Source: an uncultured Actinomycetes bacterium (GTDB lineage Bacteria; Actinomycetota; Actinomycetes; Nanopelagicales; Nanopelagicaceae). From it: 18,394 nucleotides of DNA. The stretch lies in NCBI GenBank assembly GCA_903820565.1, contig CAIJHZ010000182.1, forward strand, positions 1-18,394, given 5' to 3'. Under the pieces are notes generated by a model. That model made no database searches. It had not been told where the DNA came from and worked only from the letters and a program-made list of their open reading frames with translations. Shown in pieces: positions 1-7,692 of the stretch. The first letter of the stretch is position 1. Each line of letters starts with the position of its first letter. Made by a program: the position numbers and the translations under genes.

Positions 1-15
1 GTCGAGTTTCAACAT
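1..15 (-). CDS. 5' end of a leftward gene, first five codons only
   Basis: On the minus strand an ATG at 15-13 begins an open frame reading M-L-K-L-D up to the window edge. A strong Shine-Dalgarno sequence, GGAGGA (complement of 24-29), lies 8 nt upstream. Further upstream are a leader of about 155 nt and a candidate sigma-70-type promoter, so a real leftward gene probably starts here. The product cannot be told from five codons. It could also be a leader peptide rather than the main gene. Confidence 0.5.
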
Positions 16-171
16 GTAGATATTCCTCCGTGAGGATCATGTTCGGGGGCCGTTTGACCCCTGAATCCGTCAGCCATAAGGAATCCTCGAGGAACCCCTT
101 TGACCTCCGACAAGGTTTATTGTGAACTAATTGCGAGGAATTTGCAGGATGTAAAGGGCAAAATTCTCAAA
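16..171 (-). promoter_or_regulatory. Long structured 5' leader of the leftward gene at the left edge
   Basis: Between the candidate promoter (178-206) and the ATG at 15 lies a leader of about 155 nt with no convincing ORF. Seen in the minus-strand RNA: a hairpin GGGGTC-AAAC-GGCCCC; a hairpin TCCTC-ACG-GAGGA (complement of 24-36) that covers the Shine-Dalgarno sequence; and upstream a TCCTCGAGGA palindrome (complement of 84-93) that contains both strands of the same stem, so alternative pairing is possible. Long structured leaders with a hidden ribosome binding site often act as riboswitches or protein-binding leaders. I could not match it to TPP, cobalamin, SAM, glycine, T-box or M-box consensus cores. 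The regulatory role is inference. Confidence 0.4.
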
Positions 172-177
172 ATTTTC

Positions 178-206
178 ACATTATTTTTTTGAAATTGAGC
201 GTTCAA
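178..206 (-). promoter_or_regulatory. Candidate promoter for the leftward gene at the left edge
   Basis: On the minus strand TTGAAC (complement of 201-206) is followed by a 17-nt spacer and TAATGT (complement of 178-183). This fits the sigma-70 housekeeping pattern with the actinobacterial TANNNT -10 box. The -35 box overlaps the A/T run of the preceding terminator, so termination of the DUF885 transcript and initiation of the next one lie back to back. Confidence 0.5.
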
Positions 207-241
207 AAAGGGCGACCGCAGCGTTGTCGCCACGATCGCCC
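205..241 (-). terminator. Rho-independent terminator of the DUF885 gene
   Basis: Read on the minus strand, GGGCGATCGTGGCG and CGCTGCGGTCGCCC form a 14-bp stem (some G-U pairs) closed by an ACAA tetraloop. TTTTT follows at the complement of 205-209. It starts 27 nt after the stop of the leftward DUF885 gene and has the full stem plus U-tract structure. Confidence 0.85.
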
Positions 242-268
242 TCCTCTTCTAAATTACTTGTCAGTAAC

Positions 269-1918
269 TTACTGACCCTGCCATGCCGCAAGTTCGGCCG
301 CAAATGGATCAAGCCCCATTGGGCCAAGCTTTAATGCATAGCTGTGGAACTTCTTCATATTGAACTCTGCCCCCAAGCGAGCCTTGGCATCTTCACGAGC
401 CGCCATCCAGACGCGCTCGCCAACCTTGTAGGAAATAGCTTGTCCAGGCCAGCCAAGGTAGCGATCGGTTTCGCTACGAGAATGGTCCTCATCAAGGAGT
501 GCCTGCTCATTGAGTATCTTGCGTGAACTTTCAGCGTTCCACACAACACCATTGTCATCTGTGTAACCAAGGTGCATTCCAATATCTACAACAATTCGTG
601 CCGCACGCAATGCTTGCGCAGAGAGATAACCCATTTCAATTCCTGGCTCATCAAATGCACCAAGTTCATTCATGAATCGCTCTGCATACAGAGCCCAACC
701 TTCGCCGTATCCACTAATCCAGGCAGAAGTTCGCTGGAAACGAGTCAGACGATCTTTTTCAACTGTTGCTGTTCCGACCTGTAAATGATGACCTGGAACC
801 GCTTCGTGATACCACGTAGAAACAAGATGCCAATTGCTGACTTCATTTTTACCCAGCATTGGAATCCATGTCGTTCCTGGACGTGAAAGATCTTCAGATG
901 GCGGGTTGTAATACGGCGCCGAAGCACTTCCATCTGGTGCAAGTCGTGCTTCGCAGATTGCAATTCGTGGATCAATTTCAAAGAACTCACCATTCATGCG
1001 CTTAATTGCCGCATCAGTGAAATCTTGTAGATACTTAACAACATTTTCTGGACCAACTACTTTGTACTTAGGATCATTATCAAGGGTGTCTGCAACCTCG
1101 CGAAGCGTCTTTGCTTGTGGGTTAATTACCTTTGCAAGTTCCCACATGCGATCGTTGATCGCCTTGAGTTCTTTTTTACCCCATTCATATGTAGCTGGAA
1201 GATCAAGCTGAGCACCTGTGAAGTAGCGCGCCCATACTGCATAACGTTCGGCACCGACTGCATCATTAGGAGTTGCAATTGGTAAGTAGGAGTCACGTAA
1301 GAATTGAGCAGTCTTAGCTGATGCCGCTTCTGCGTGCTTTGCAGCTTCATGCATTGCTGGGTACTTGTTGTCTGCGTCAAAGTTTTTACACATCGCGCTA
1401 TAGCCACCATTGGCATAACTATCTAACTGCTCAATAACACCTTTAACTTGGCGTTGCGCTGTTGTTTTACCTGTTTTTGCGACCGTCATAATAGTTTCGC
1501 ACCATGAGCTATATGCAGCATCAACTGCATCTAAGCGCTTGGCAATATTGTCGAAATCTTGGGCCGAGTTCTTAGGCATTAACTCAAAGATTGAACGTAC
1601 ATTCGAGGGTGGTGAGGTCAAAACATTCCAGAGCACAAATCCTTCTTGGCTGTCATGTAAAGCAAGGCCTGATTCAAGACGCTCTGTCATTACCGCCTTT
1701 GCAATTCGGTCAATCTCATCGATTGGTTGCATCGCAGATAACTTTTTCAAAGTTTCGCGAGTTAAATTCGCGCTGACTCCAGCTGCTGCGATTGAAAAGT
1801 CATCGAGTTTGTCTTGGTTGAGCCCATTACCAAGATAGGTACAGTCCATTGGGCTAAGGGCTGCTTGCTGATCGATGTAAACATCGCCGATTTCAAATAT
1901 AGGTGATCTATGTGTCAT
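269..1918 (-). CDS. DUF885 family metallopeptidase-like protein
   Basis: A protein of 549 residues from the ATG at 1918; the frame opens further to a GTG at 1954 (561 aa). It belongs to the DUF885 family, thought to be zinc-dependent peptidases related to the gluzincin fold. The signature HEAVPGHH, an HExxH zinc motif extended by PGHH, lies near residue 371, with the second conserved block GYGEGWALYAE about 33 residues later, which supplies the third ligand Glu. No signal peptide is visible, so it is probably cytosolic. I prefer 1918 because Actinobacterial homologues usually begin close to the SPIFEIGD-type segment, but neither start has a clear Shine-Dalgarno sequence. The gene is divergent from the TrhA-like gene and followed by a strong terminator. 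The substrate is unknown; an oligopeptidase role is a family-level guess. Confidence 0.85.
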   Translation of the reverse strand: MTHRSPIFEIGDVYIDQQAALSPMDCTYLGNGLNQDKLDDFSIAAAGVSANLTRETLKKLSAMQPIDEIDRIAKAVMTERLESGLALHDSQEGFVLWNVLTSPPSNVRSIFELMPKNSAQDFDNIAKRLDAVDAAYSSWCETIMTVAKTGKTTAQRQVKGVIEQLDSYANGGYSAMCKNFDADNKYPAMHEAAKHAEAASAKTAQFLRDSYLPIATPNDAVGAERYAVWARYFTGAQLDLPATYEWGKKELKAINDRMWELAKVINPQAKTLREVADTLDNDPKYKVVGPENVVKYLQDFTDAAIKRMNGEFFEIDPRIAICEARLAPDGSASAPYYNPPSEDLSRPGTTWIPMLGKNEVSNWHLVSTWYHEAVPGHHLQVGTATVEKDRLTRFQRTSAWISGYGEGWALYAERFMNELGAFDEPGIEMGYLSAQALRAARIVVDIGMHLGYTDDNGVVWNAESSRKILNEQALLDEDHSRSETDRYLGWPGQAISYKVGERVWMAAREDAKARLGAEFNMKKFHSYALKLGPMGLDPFAAELAAWQGQ

Positions 1919-1976
1919 GGCCGAAGTTTGGCAGTGCTCTTGCAATTTGTCCACGGCTTGTTTGGCGGTATTGCAA

Positions 1977-1989
1977 TAGGGTTGTCAGC
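1977..1989 (+). promoter_or_regulatory. Candidate leaderless -10 element for the TrhA-like gene
   Basis: TAGGGT at 1977-1982 matches TANNNT and ends 7 nt before the ATG at 1990. That spacing would place transcription initiation on the A of the start codon. There is no Shine-Dalgarno sequence in front of this ATG. A -35 element is not evident. Confidence 0.45.
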
Positions 1990-2652
1990 ATGAGCCTGCC
2001 ACCTGAGACCTCTCCAAAACCACTTGCGGCCCCAAAGCTACGTGGTTGGTTTCACCTAGGGGCAACACCGGTGGTCATTATTTCTTCACTAATTTTATTT
2101 ATATTAAGTAAGCAATCGCTGAAATTTGCAGTTGCCATTTATTCAATAACAGCGATTATGCTATTTAGCGTTTCTGCAATTTATCATCGAGTCCCTTGGG
2201 TGCCAGAAAAGAAAATGATTTGGCGACGCTGGGATCATGCCAATATTAATTTGATGATTGCCGGTTCGTATACGCCATTTGCAGTTGCATTGCTAGAAGG
2301 ACGCGATCGCATCATCTTGCTCTCGGTCGTCTGGATCGGCGCCGCTCTGGGTGTGGGGCTTCGAGTATTTTGGCTTAACGCGCCGCGTTGGCTATACGTC
2401 GCAAATTATTTAGCCTTGGGGTGGGTTGCGGTTTTTTATACCCCAGCTCTGTACCGCGAGGGTGGTTTATGGGTACTACTTCCAATAGTGATCGGTGGTT
2501 TGTTCTATTCGGTCGGTGCAATCTTTTACGCACTAAAGCGCCCTGGCCGCGCCGCAAAGTACTTCGGCTTCCACGAGCTCTTCCACATATTCGTGCTGGC
2601 CGCCTGGATTAGTCAGTATGTAGCGATCTCGGTGGCGATTTACAGTAAATAA
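1990..2652 (+). CDS. trhA: Hemolysin III / TrhA family seven-TM membrane protein (PAQR superfamily)
   Basis: An integral membrane protein of 220 residues from the ATG at 1990. The frame opens upstream to 1903, but those extra codons overlap the divergent DUF885 gene and look unlike the family. PAQR/hemolysin III motifs are present: SAIYHR near residues 62-67, DHANIN near 82-87, and HELFH near 195-199; their histidines and aspartate form the predicted metal-binding site of this superfamily. About seven hydrophobic segments are visible. In other bacteria, members affect membrane energetics or fluidity; the old hemolysin name reflects an Escherichia coli assay and is not a safe function. It is followed by the DivIVA-like gene after 72 nt. 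Translation is probably leaderless. Confidence 0.88.
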   Translation: MSLPPETSPKPLAAPKLRGWFHLGATPVVIISSLILFILSKQSLKFAVAIYSITAIMLFSVSAIYHRVPWVPEKKMIWRRWDHANINLMIAGSYTPFAVALLEGRDRIILLSVVWIGAALGVGLRVFWLNAPRWLYVANYLALGWVAVFYTPALYREGGLWVLLPIVIGGLFYSVGAIFYALKRPGRAAKYFGFHELFHIFVLAAWISQYVAISVAIYSK

Positions 2653-2724
2653 GCCTTTGCTCTAACCTAGGTCATCTGTAGGCAGGACTTGTTCACAGAG
2701 TTTTATTGAGCAGCGAGGTGCAAG

Positions 2725-3561
2725 ATGGCAGAGAAGAAGAGCTTCCTTAACTGGGTGGGCTTTACTGAAGAAGAGAGTTCTACTCTTCCTTCATCTGTTG
2801 ATCGCATTCGCGAACTTGAAGCGCAAATTGCAGATTTGAAATCTCGTCGTGACATTACCGGCTTAACAAAAGAAGAGTTTGAAATTCTCGCAACTGAAAC
2901 TGCGATGTCAATGATCAAATCTGCCCAAGCGCGTGAGAGCAAGGCGCAAGTTGCGGCTACTCGTTTAGTTTCAGAAACTGCACGTGCGACCAAAGAAGAG
3001 CTAGAAGCAGCTGATGCCAAAGCTCGCACAATTCTTTCCGGTGCCGAAACTCGTGGTCGTAAGTACATTCAGGCTGCCGAATCAGAAGCAGAAGAAAAAA
3101 TTGCGCTCGCTGAATCAGAAGCAGAAGCCCTCATGGAGAGTAAGAAGCGTGAGATTTCTACACTAGCAACGGCAGCGCGCCGCGAAGGCGAACGCATTAT
3201 TACTGAAGCAACAACTGAAGTTTCTGGTTACCGCCAATGGCTTTCAGGAGTTATTTCTGAAGCAGAGCGTTTATACCGAATTCAAAAGCAATCATTAGAT
3301 GCTGCAGAATCTGCAATACAGCAATCTCGAAATCGCTTAGATGGTGCTTTCCAGCGCTTAGAAGAGCTTCAAAAGAATGTCCTGGATAACTTGAATGCAG
3401 ATGACACTTTGATAAATCTAGGGCCTCTTAAAGTTGCAAGTCAACGAACTCGACCTGCATTAGATGCTCCTAAGAAAGCTACAAAGAAAGCGGCTAAGAA
3501 GTCTCCGGCAAAAAAGGCTTCGGTAAAAAAGAGCGCTGCCAAGAAATCTGCAAAGCGCTAA
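2725..3561 (+). CDS. DivIVA-like coiled-coil protein with H1-like basic tail
   Basis: A protein of 278 residues with a Shine-Dalgarno-like GAGGTG a few nt before the ATG. After a short N-terminal segment, residues about 25-230 are rich in A, E, K, R and S with heptad-like spacing, predicting a long coiled coil like those of actinobacterial DivIVA/Wag31-type or ATP synthase b-like scaffold proteins. Residues 249-278 are a low-complexity lysine/alanine tail containing KKAAKKSPAKK, resembling eukaryotic histone H1 or mycobacterial HupB tails. No signal peptide or TM segment is seen. A cytoskeletal or polar scaffold role is inferred; the tail suggests binding to DNA, RNA or acidic membrane lipids. 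The gene 2 kb downstream, transcribed from the other strand, carries the same repeat at its N-terminus. The DivIVA assignment rests on composition and coiled-coil character, not on a clear motif. Confidence 0.7.
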   Translation: MAEKKSFLNWVGFTEEESSTLPSSVDRIRELEAQIADLKSRRDITGLTKEEFEILATETAMSMIKSAQARESKAQVAATRLVSETARATKEELEAADAKARTILSGAETRGRKYIQAAESEAEEKIALAESEAEALMESKKREISTLATAARREGERIITEATTEVSGYRQWLSGVISEAERLYRIQKQSLDAAESAIQQSRNRLDGAFQRLEELQKNVLDNLNADDTLINLGPLKVASQRTRPALDAPKKATKKAAKKSPAKKASVKKSAAKKSAKR

Positions 3562-3596
3562 TTAATACCACGCTACTTCGTAGGAGTTAAGTAATC

Positions 3597-5339
3597 ATGG
3601 CCACACAACGAGGTATCCGTTACATACCTGCAATAGATGGTTTGCGCGCTGTCGCTGTCATTGCCGTGATGTTGTATCACCTAGGTTTCATGTGGATTCC
3701 TGGTGGCTTTTTAGGTGTTGACCTCTTCTTTGTAATTTCAGGGTATGTAATTACACGATTACTTTTAGATTCAATTCAACGCAGTGGAGGTTTGGATCTA
3801 CGAGCTTTCTATGTGGCACGTGTTCGTCGCTTACTGCCACCGCTTGTTTTTATGATCATCACAACAACTGTTTTTGTTGGACTCTGGGCGCCAGACACAA
3901 TGCGGCGGTTTCTAGGTGATACACCGTTCGCATTGTTCGGCGGCATGAATTGGTGGTTGGTATTTCGCCACACCGATTACTTCGAAGCCATAGGCCGTCC
4001 ACCACTATTGCAACACACCTGGTCCTTAGGGGTCGAAGCACAGTTCTACCTAGTCTGGCCATTGATTTTGCTATTAGTGCTCCGCTACTTTGGAAAGAAC
4101 AAGATTCCTGGCGCAGCTCTTTTGATCGCAGCATTTTCTGGAATTGCCCTACTTGTTGTGTCTTTGCAAGTGGATGCAGCAAGTGGGTCGCAAGTCAGCC
4201 ATGTGTACTTTGGAACAGATACTCACAGCATTGGTTTATTTCTAGGTGCGGCTTTGGCGGTCAGATGGATCCCACAAAACCTTCAAGAGACAGTTTCTCG
4301 CAAAGCACAAGATTTTATTGACGGAATTGGTATTTTTGGATTTCTAGGAATAATTGCTGCATTTTTGTTTATTGATGAAACAGATCCAACGTTGTACAAG
4401 TTGGCCTTTCCGTTAGCGGGTATTTTTGGTTGTGCAATTATCACTTCAATTGTTCACCCGGCTTCACGTTTTGCCCCAATTTTAAGTAGCAAACCATTTG
4501 TCTGGATTGGTGAGCGTTCTTACGCAATTTACCTATGGCACTGGGTAGTTTTTCAAGTCACTCGCCCAAATTACGATCTTGAAGGATCGCAATGGGCGTT
4601 GACCGCCTTGCGAATCTTGATTGTCTTTGCACTGGCAGATATTTCATTACGTTTAGTAGAACTCCCTGTTCGAACTGGCCTGGTTGACTATTGGTTTAAG
4701 GGAATGAAGTACCGTACAAAACGAGTACAAATACGACAAAAGATTGGTGTTTTGCTCATTGTGATTGCGATTTTAGGTTCTGCTGCATCAGTAGCATCAA
4801 CTGCAATCGTTAAAGGTGATCGACAATTAGCCGAATTAAAAGAGCAATTGCAAACACCCCCAGTTTCAACTCCCTCAACTAACGGAGATCCAGGATTGTG
4901 GGTTACGGGAGACTCTGTAATTCTCGGAATTCGTTTTGAATTAGATTCACGCCATCCAATTGGGCTCATCAATGCCCGAGTAGGTCGGCAAGCACCTGAA
5001 CTTTTAGAGGTGATAACACATGACAAATCCACGATGAGTGATTCAACGGTTGTTTTGGATTTGGGCAATAACAATAAGTTAACTGAAGAACAGGTAGCTG
5101 CTATTTTTGAGGAAATTAAAGATCAGCCTCGAATTGTTGTTGTAAATACCGCAGTTCCACGTGCTTGGCGAGATGACAACAACGCCTTGATCGCACAATA
5201 TGCATCCTTATACGGCGCCTACTTGGTTGATTGGGCATCTATATCAAAGGGCCATGCCGAATACTTTGGGCCAGATGGAGTCCACCTTGTACCTGCAGGT
5301 GTTCGTGCCTATGTGGAAGGAATTACTGCAAAACTTTAA
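3597..5339 (+). CDS. Membrane acyltransferase-3 with C-terminal SGNH domain (OafA/YrhL type)
   Basis: 580 residues. The N-terminal part (about 8-400) is an acyltransferase-3 membrane domain: it opens with the characteristic IPAIDGLRAVAVIAVMLYH and GGFLGVDLFFVISGYVIT blocks, has the LQHTWSLGVEAQFYLVWP block near residue 136, and carries about ten hydrophobic segments. After a linker, residues about 432-580 form an SGNH hydrolase-like domain with GDS at 438-440, a conserved Asn in the LGNN block, and DGVH at 560-563, giving the Ser/Asp/His set. Such fusions O-acetylate or otherwise acylate surface polysaccharide, peptidoglycan or lipid carriers: the membrane domain passes the acyl group outward and the SGNH domain transfers it. 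The acceptor here is unknown. AGGAG at 3582-3586 is the ribosome binding site. A bidirectional terminator follows. Confidence 0.9.
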   Translation: MATQRGIRYIPAIDGLRAVAVIAVMLYHLGFMWIPGGFLGVDLFFVISGYVITRLLLDSIQRSGGLDLRAFYVARVRRLLPPLVFMIITTTVFVGLWAPDTMRRFLGDTPFALFGGMNWWLVFRHTDYFEAIGRPPLLQHTWSLGVEAQFYLVWPLILLLVLRYFGKNKIPGAALLIAAFSGIALLVVSLQVDAASGSQVSHVYFGTDTHSIGLFLGAALAVRWIPQNLQETVSRKAQDFIDGIGIFGFLGIIAAFLFIDETDPTLYKLAFPLAGIFGCAIITSIVHPASRFAPILSSKPFVWIGERSYAIYLWHWVVFQVTRPNYDLEGSQWALTALRILIVFALADISLRLVELPVRTGLVDYWFKGMKYRTKRVQIRQKIGVLLIVIAILGSAASVASTAIVKGDRQLAELKEQLQTPPVSTPSTNGDPGLWVTGDSVILGIRFELDSRHPIGLINARVGRQAPELLEVITHDKSTMSDSTVVLDLGNNNKLTEEQVAAIFEEIKDQPRIVVVNTAVPRAWRDDNNALIAQYASLYGAYLVDWASISKGHAEYFGPDGVHLVPAGVRAYVEGITAKL

Positions 5340-5360
5340 TCTACTTAAAATGGAGACAAT

Positions 5361-5392
5361 AAAAATCCCTCACCAGTTGGTGAGGGATTTTT
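5361..5392. terminator. Bidirectional rho-independent terminator
   Basis: AAAAATCCCTCACC (5361-5374), loop AGTT, then GGTGAGGGATTTTT (5379-5392): a perfect 14-bp inverted repeat with A and T runs on its two flanks. It can stop the rightward acyltransferase transcript and the leftward transcript of the H1-like/FN3 gene. Confidence 0.9.
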
Positions 5393-5417
5393 ATTTAATC
5401 TCTTTTACTTTTTAGTC

Positions 5418-6293
5418 TTACTTGAACTCGCCTTTAAATGAGAAGGTCTTTGCTGATGCAGTCTGTCCATCTGAGTACACAGATGAAACGCGGAAATAAG
5501 TTCCACCTGTCTCACTTGTTTGTGTGACATCTTGAGTTAGTTGATCAGCTGGCACAGTTGCAATAACTGTCCACTCGGTTGTTCCTGAAGCACGAATTTC
5601 AACGTTGTATCCGGTTAAACCATCAACTGCTGTTGGTGCAACCCAGCGAAGCTTGTACCCATCTGCATTCTTGAGAATAACAAACTTTGTTGGAGCTTCC
5701 ACCACAGCAACTGTTGTTCCTGCAGATTCTGATGCGGTTGGTTCAGCTGATGCGGTTGGTTCAGCAGATTCTGACATCGTTGGTGTAGGTGTCATTGCGT
5801 CATCATCTGTTCCGGCTGACTTTGACCAGACGATCGCAACAAGAACTGCAATTCCAATAACAACAATCCACGCAGTGCGGTTAGATGTTGATGCTTTAGG
5901 TGTTGCAACTGGCTTAGGCGTTGCAACTGGCTTTGCCGCTACAACAGGTGCAACAGCTTTAACTGGTGCTGCAACTACAGCAGCTGGCGCAGATGAAACT
6001 CGAGTAGTTGTTGCTTTCTTGACAACACGCTTTGCTGGAGCCTTCTTCGCGGTTTTCTTAGCAACTTTTTTCTTAGCAACAGCCTTCTTCGCTGTCTTCT
6101 TAACTACGCGCTTCGTCGCAGTCTTCTTTGCTGGCGACTTCTTTGCAGTCTTCTTTGCAACTGCTTTCTTCGCTACAGCCTTCTTGGTTGTCTTCTTTTT
6201 CGCTACAGCCTTCTTAGCTGGCGACTTCTTTGCAGCTGTCTTCTTTGCAGGAGACTTCTTTGCTGCTTTCTTTGCGGTCTTCTTAACGGCCAC
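5418..6293 (-). CDS. H1-like basic tail - TM anchor - FN3 domain membrane protein
   Basis: 291 residues, starting at GTG 6293 with AAGGAG 6 nt upstream. Residues 1-98 are a run of K/A/P/V/T repeats (KKSPAKK, KKAVAKK, KRVVKK), like a histone H1 tail. Residues about 100-138 are an A/V/P/K-rich linker, 141-156 a hydrophobic segment predicted to span the membrane, and 162-193 an acidic S/T/E/P-rich stretch with the repeated unit SAEPTA. Residues about 200-287 resemble a fibronectin type III domain (KLRWVAP, GLTGYNVEIR, TYFRVSSVYSDG). Positive charge before the TM segment predicts an N-in/C-out topology: basic tail in the cytosol, FN3 outside. The gene lies 56 nt after rdgB on the same strand. No family name can be given. 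The basic tail could bind DNA, RNA or anionic lipid; which one is not shown by the sequence. Confidence 0.8.
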   Translation of the reverse strand: MAVKKTAKKAAKKSPAKKTAAKKSPAKKAVAKKKTTKKAVAKKAVAKKTAKKSPAKKTATKRVVKKTAKKAVAKKKVAKKTAKKAPAKRVVKKATTTRVSSAPAAVVAAPVKAVAPVVAAKPVATPKPVATPKASTSNRTAWIVVIGIAVLVAIVWSKSAGTDDDAMTPTPTMSESAEPTASAEPTASESAGTTVAVVEAPTKFVILKNADGYKLRWVAPTAVDGLTGYNVEIRASGTTEWTVIATVPADQLTQDVTQTSETGGTYFRVSSVYSDGQTASAKTFSFKGEFK

Positions 6294-6349
6294 TTGTAAC
6301 TCCTTGGATTGCTATAAGCACGTAATTAACGCGCTGTGATGGGTAAAGG

Positions 6350-6967
6350 CTACCCCAGGCTCGCAAGCAAATGGATGACATGAGGCGCCAATGATCGCAG
6401 TGATTTTCCGCGGTGGCTGAGCAGATCCTTTTCTTCCGCGCTCATTTGTGCAGAAGAAATGGGCAATCCCACAGGCTGAAAAATTGGGTCATAGCCAAAT
6501 CCATTGTCGCCAACGGGGGCATGAAGAATATGTCCATCGAAACGGCCTTCGGCAACCTGTTGGCGACCATCGGGCAAAACTAGCGATGCCACGCACATAA
6601 AGTACGCGGTGCGCTTGTCATCAGGAATATCTTTGAGCTGATCTAAAACCTTTTCAAGATTTGCACGGTCGTTACCGTGCTCCCCTGCCCATCTAGCAGA
6701 AAATATTCCTGGATCGCCGTTTAGTGCATCCACGCACAATCCTGAATCATCGGCAATCGCCGGCAAGCCAGTTGCTTGGCTTGTATACCGGGCCTTTAGC
6801 AATGAGTTTTCTTCAAACGTTGATCCAGTTTCTTCAACATCAATTAAATCTGGAAATTGATCTACGCCAATGAGCTCTATTGCACCTGGTGCTAATGCAT
6901 CCAGAATTCGTCGAAACTCAGTGATCTTTCCTTGATTACGCGTTGCTAATACAAGTTTGTGAGACAT
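6350..6967 (-). CDS. rdgB: RdgB/HAM1-like XTP/dITP pyrophosphatase
   Basis: 205 residues, the usual length. The enzyme hydrolyses non-canonical purine nucleotides (XTP, dITP, ITP) to monophosphates and keeps deaminated bases out of DNA and RNA; it is cytosolic. Family motifs are complete: an N-terminal LVLATRNQGKITEF (substrate-binding T/S-x-N-x-x-K), IADDSGL near residue 71 with the catalytic/metal Asp pair, FGYDPIF in the C-terminal half and SHRGK near the end. Its ATG shares one base with the stop codon of rph (TAATG), so the two genes are probably translationally coupled. rph-rdgB is a common pair in Actinobacteria and other bacteria. Confidence 0.95.
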   Translation of the reverse strand: MSHKLVLATRNQGKITEFRRILDALAPGAIELIGVDQFPDLIDVEETGSTFEENSLLKARYTSQATGLPAIADDSGLCVDALNGDPGIFSARWAGEHGNDRANLEKVLDQLKDIPDDKRTAYFMCVASLVLPDGRQQVAEGRFDGHILHAPVGDNGFGYDPIFQPVGLPISSAQMSAEEKDLLSHRGKSLRSLAPHVIHLLASLG

Positions 6968-7692
6968 TACTGAGCAAGAACATCTTTCTGCAGCTGATTA
7001 AGAGTTGCACATCCTGCTACTGCTAGATCAAGAAGTTGATTCAACAATGCGCGATCAAAAGGTTCGCCTTCGGCTGTGCCTTGAACTTCGATGAATCGTC
7101 CATCGCCTGCAACAACAACATTCATATCTGTATCAGCACGTACATCTTCCTCATAGCAAAGATCCAACATTGGAACTCCATCAATAATGCCCACGCTTAC
7201 TGCAGCAACTGAATCATTGAGCGGCTTTGCATCAGCTTTGATGTGTCCCTGTGCTTTTGCCCAAGAGATCGCATCGGCCAATGCAACATATGCGCCAGTA
7301 ATTGCAGCAGTACGAGTTCCACCATCTGCTTGTAAAACATCACAATCAATAACAATCGTGTTTTCACCGAGTTCCTTCATGTTGACTACTGCACGAAGTG
7401 AACGGCCGACTAAGCGAGAAATCTCTTGGGTGCGACCGCCTAGCTTTCCTTTAACGCTTTCACGATCTGACCGTGTATGAGTTGCACGAGGCAACATTGA
7501 ATACTCTGACGTTACCCACCCGTTACCTGTGTCTTTTAGCCAACGTGGAACACCTGGTGTGAATGATGCAACACACAAAACACGAGTCTTGCCGAATTCA
7601 ACCAATACGGAACCTTCGGCATGATCTAACCAACCGCGAGTGAATTTAATTTCGCGAAGATCATTAACTGTGCGTCCATCATTGCGTGACAT
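6967..7692 (-). CDS. rph: Ribonuclease PH
   Basis: 241 residues, full length. RNase PH is a phosphate-dependent 3'-5' exoribonuclease that trims tRNA precursors and other RNAs, working as a hexameric ring. The N-terminal block with R-x-D-G-R (here RNDGRT), the FGKTRVLCVASF strand, the SEYSMLPRATHTRSDRE phosphate-site block and the QADGGTRTAAITGAYVAL block are all present. AAGGAG lies 6 nt before the ATG at 7692. It sits 30 nt after murI and overlaps rdgB by one base. In mycobacteria and many other Actinobacteria an MBL-fold hydrolase gene lies between murI and rph; it is absent here. Confidence 0.95.
   Translation of the reverse strand: MSRNDGRTVNDLREIKFTRGWLDHAEGSVLVEFGKTRVLCVASFTPGVPRWLKDTGNGWVTSEYSMLPRATHTRSDRESVKGKLGGRTQEISRLVGRSLRAVVNMKELGENTIVIDCDVLQADGGTRTAAITGAYVALADAISWAKAQGHIKADAKPLNDSVAAVSVGIIDGVPMLDLCYEEDVRADTDMNVVVAGDGRFIEVQGTAEGEPFDRALLNQLLDLAVAGCATLNQLQKDVLAQ

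Noticed and set aside
16..171. Assignment of the left-edge leader to a known riboswitch class such as ydaO/c-di-AMP or an L10/L20 leader
   Set aside because: Only scattered short matches were seen; no full conserved core could be traced by eye, so it is left unclassified.
1903..1989. N-terminal extension of the TrhA-like protein by 29 residues
   Set aside because: It overlaps the divergent DUF885 gene and has no signal before it, while the ATG at 1990 has a well-placed TANNNT box.
2703..3068. A 121-codon minus-strand frame rich in Ser and Ala
   Set aside because: It is the shadow of the Ala/Glu/Lys-rich coiled-coil gene on the plus strand, with no start signal or homology.
5697..5780. Tandem repeats in the H1-like/FN3 gene as a possible CRISPR or minisatellite
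   Set aside because: The repeats keep the reading frame and encode SAEPTA and KKxAKK units; they are coding low-complexity sequence without spacers.
5605..6339. A 244-codon open frame on the plus strand, rich in F, A and V
   Set aside because: It is the antisense of the K/A repeats of the H1-like/FN3 gene: Lys codons read backwards as Phe/Leu. It has no ribosome binding site and resembles no family.
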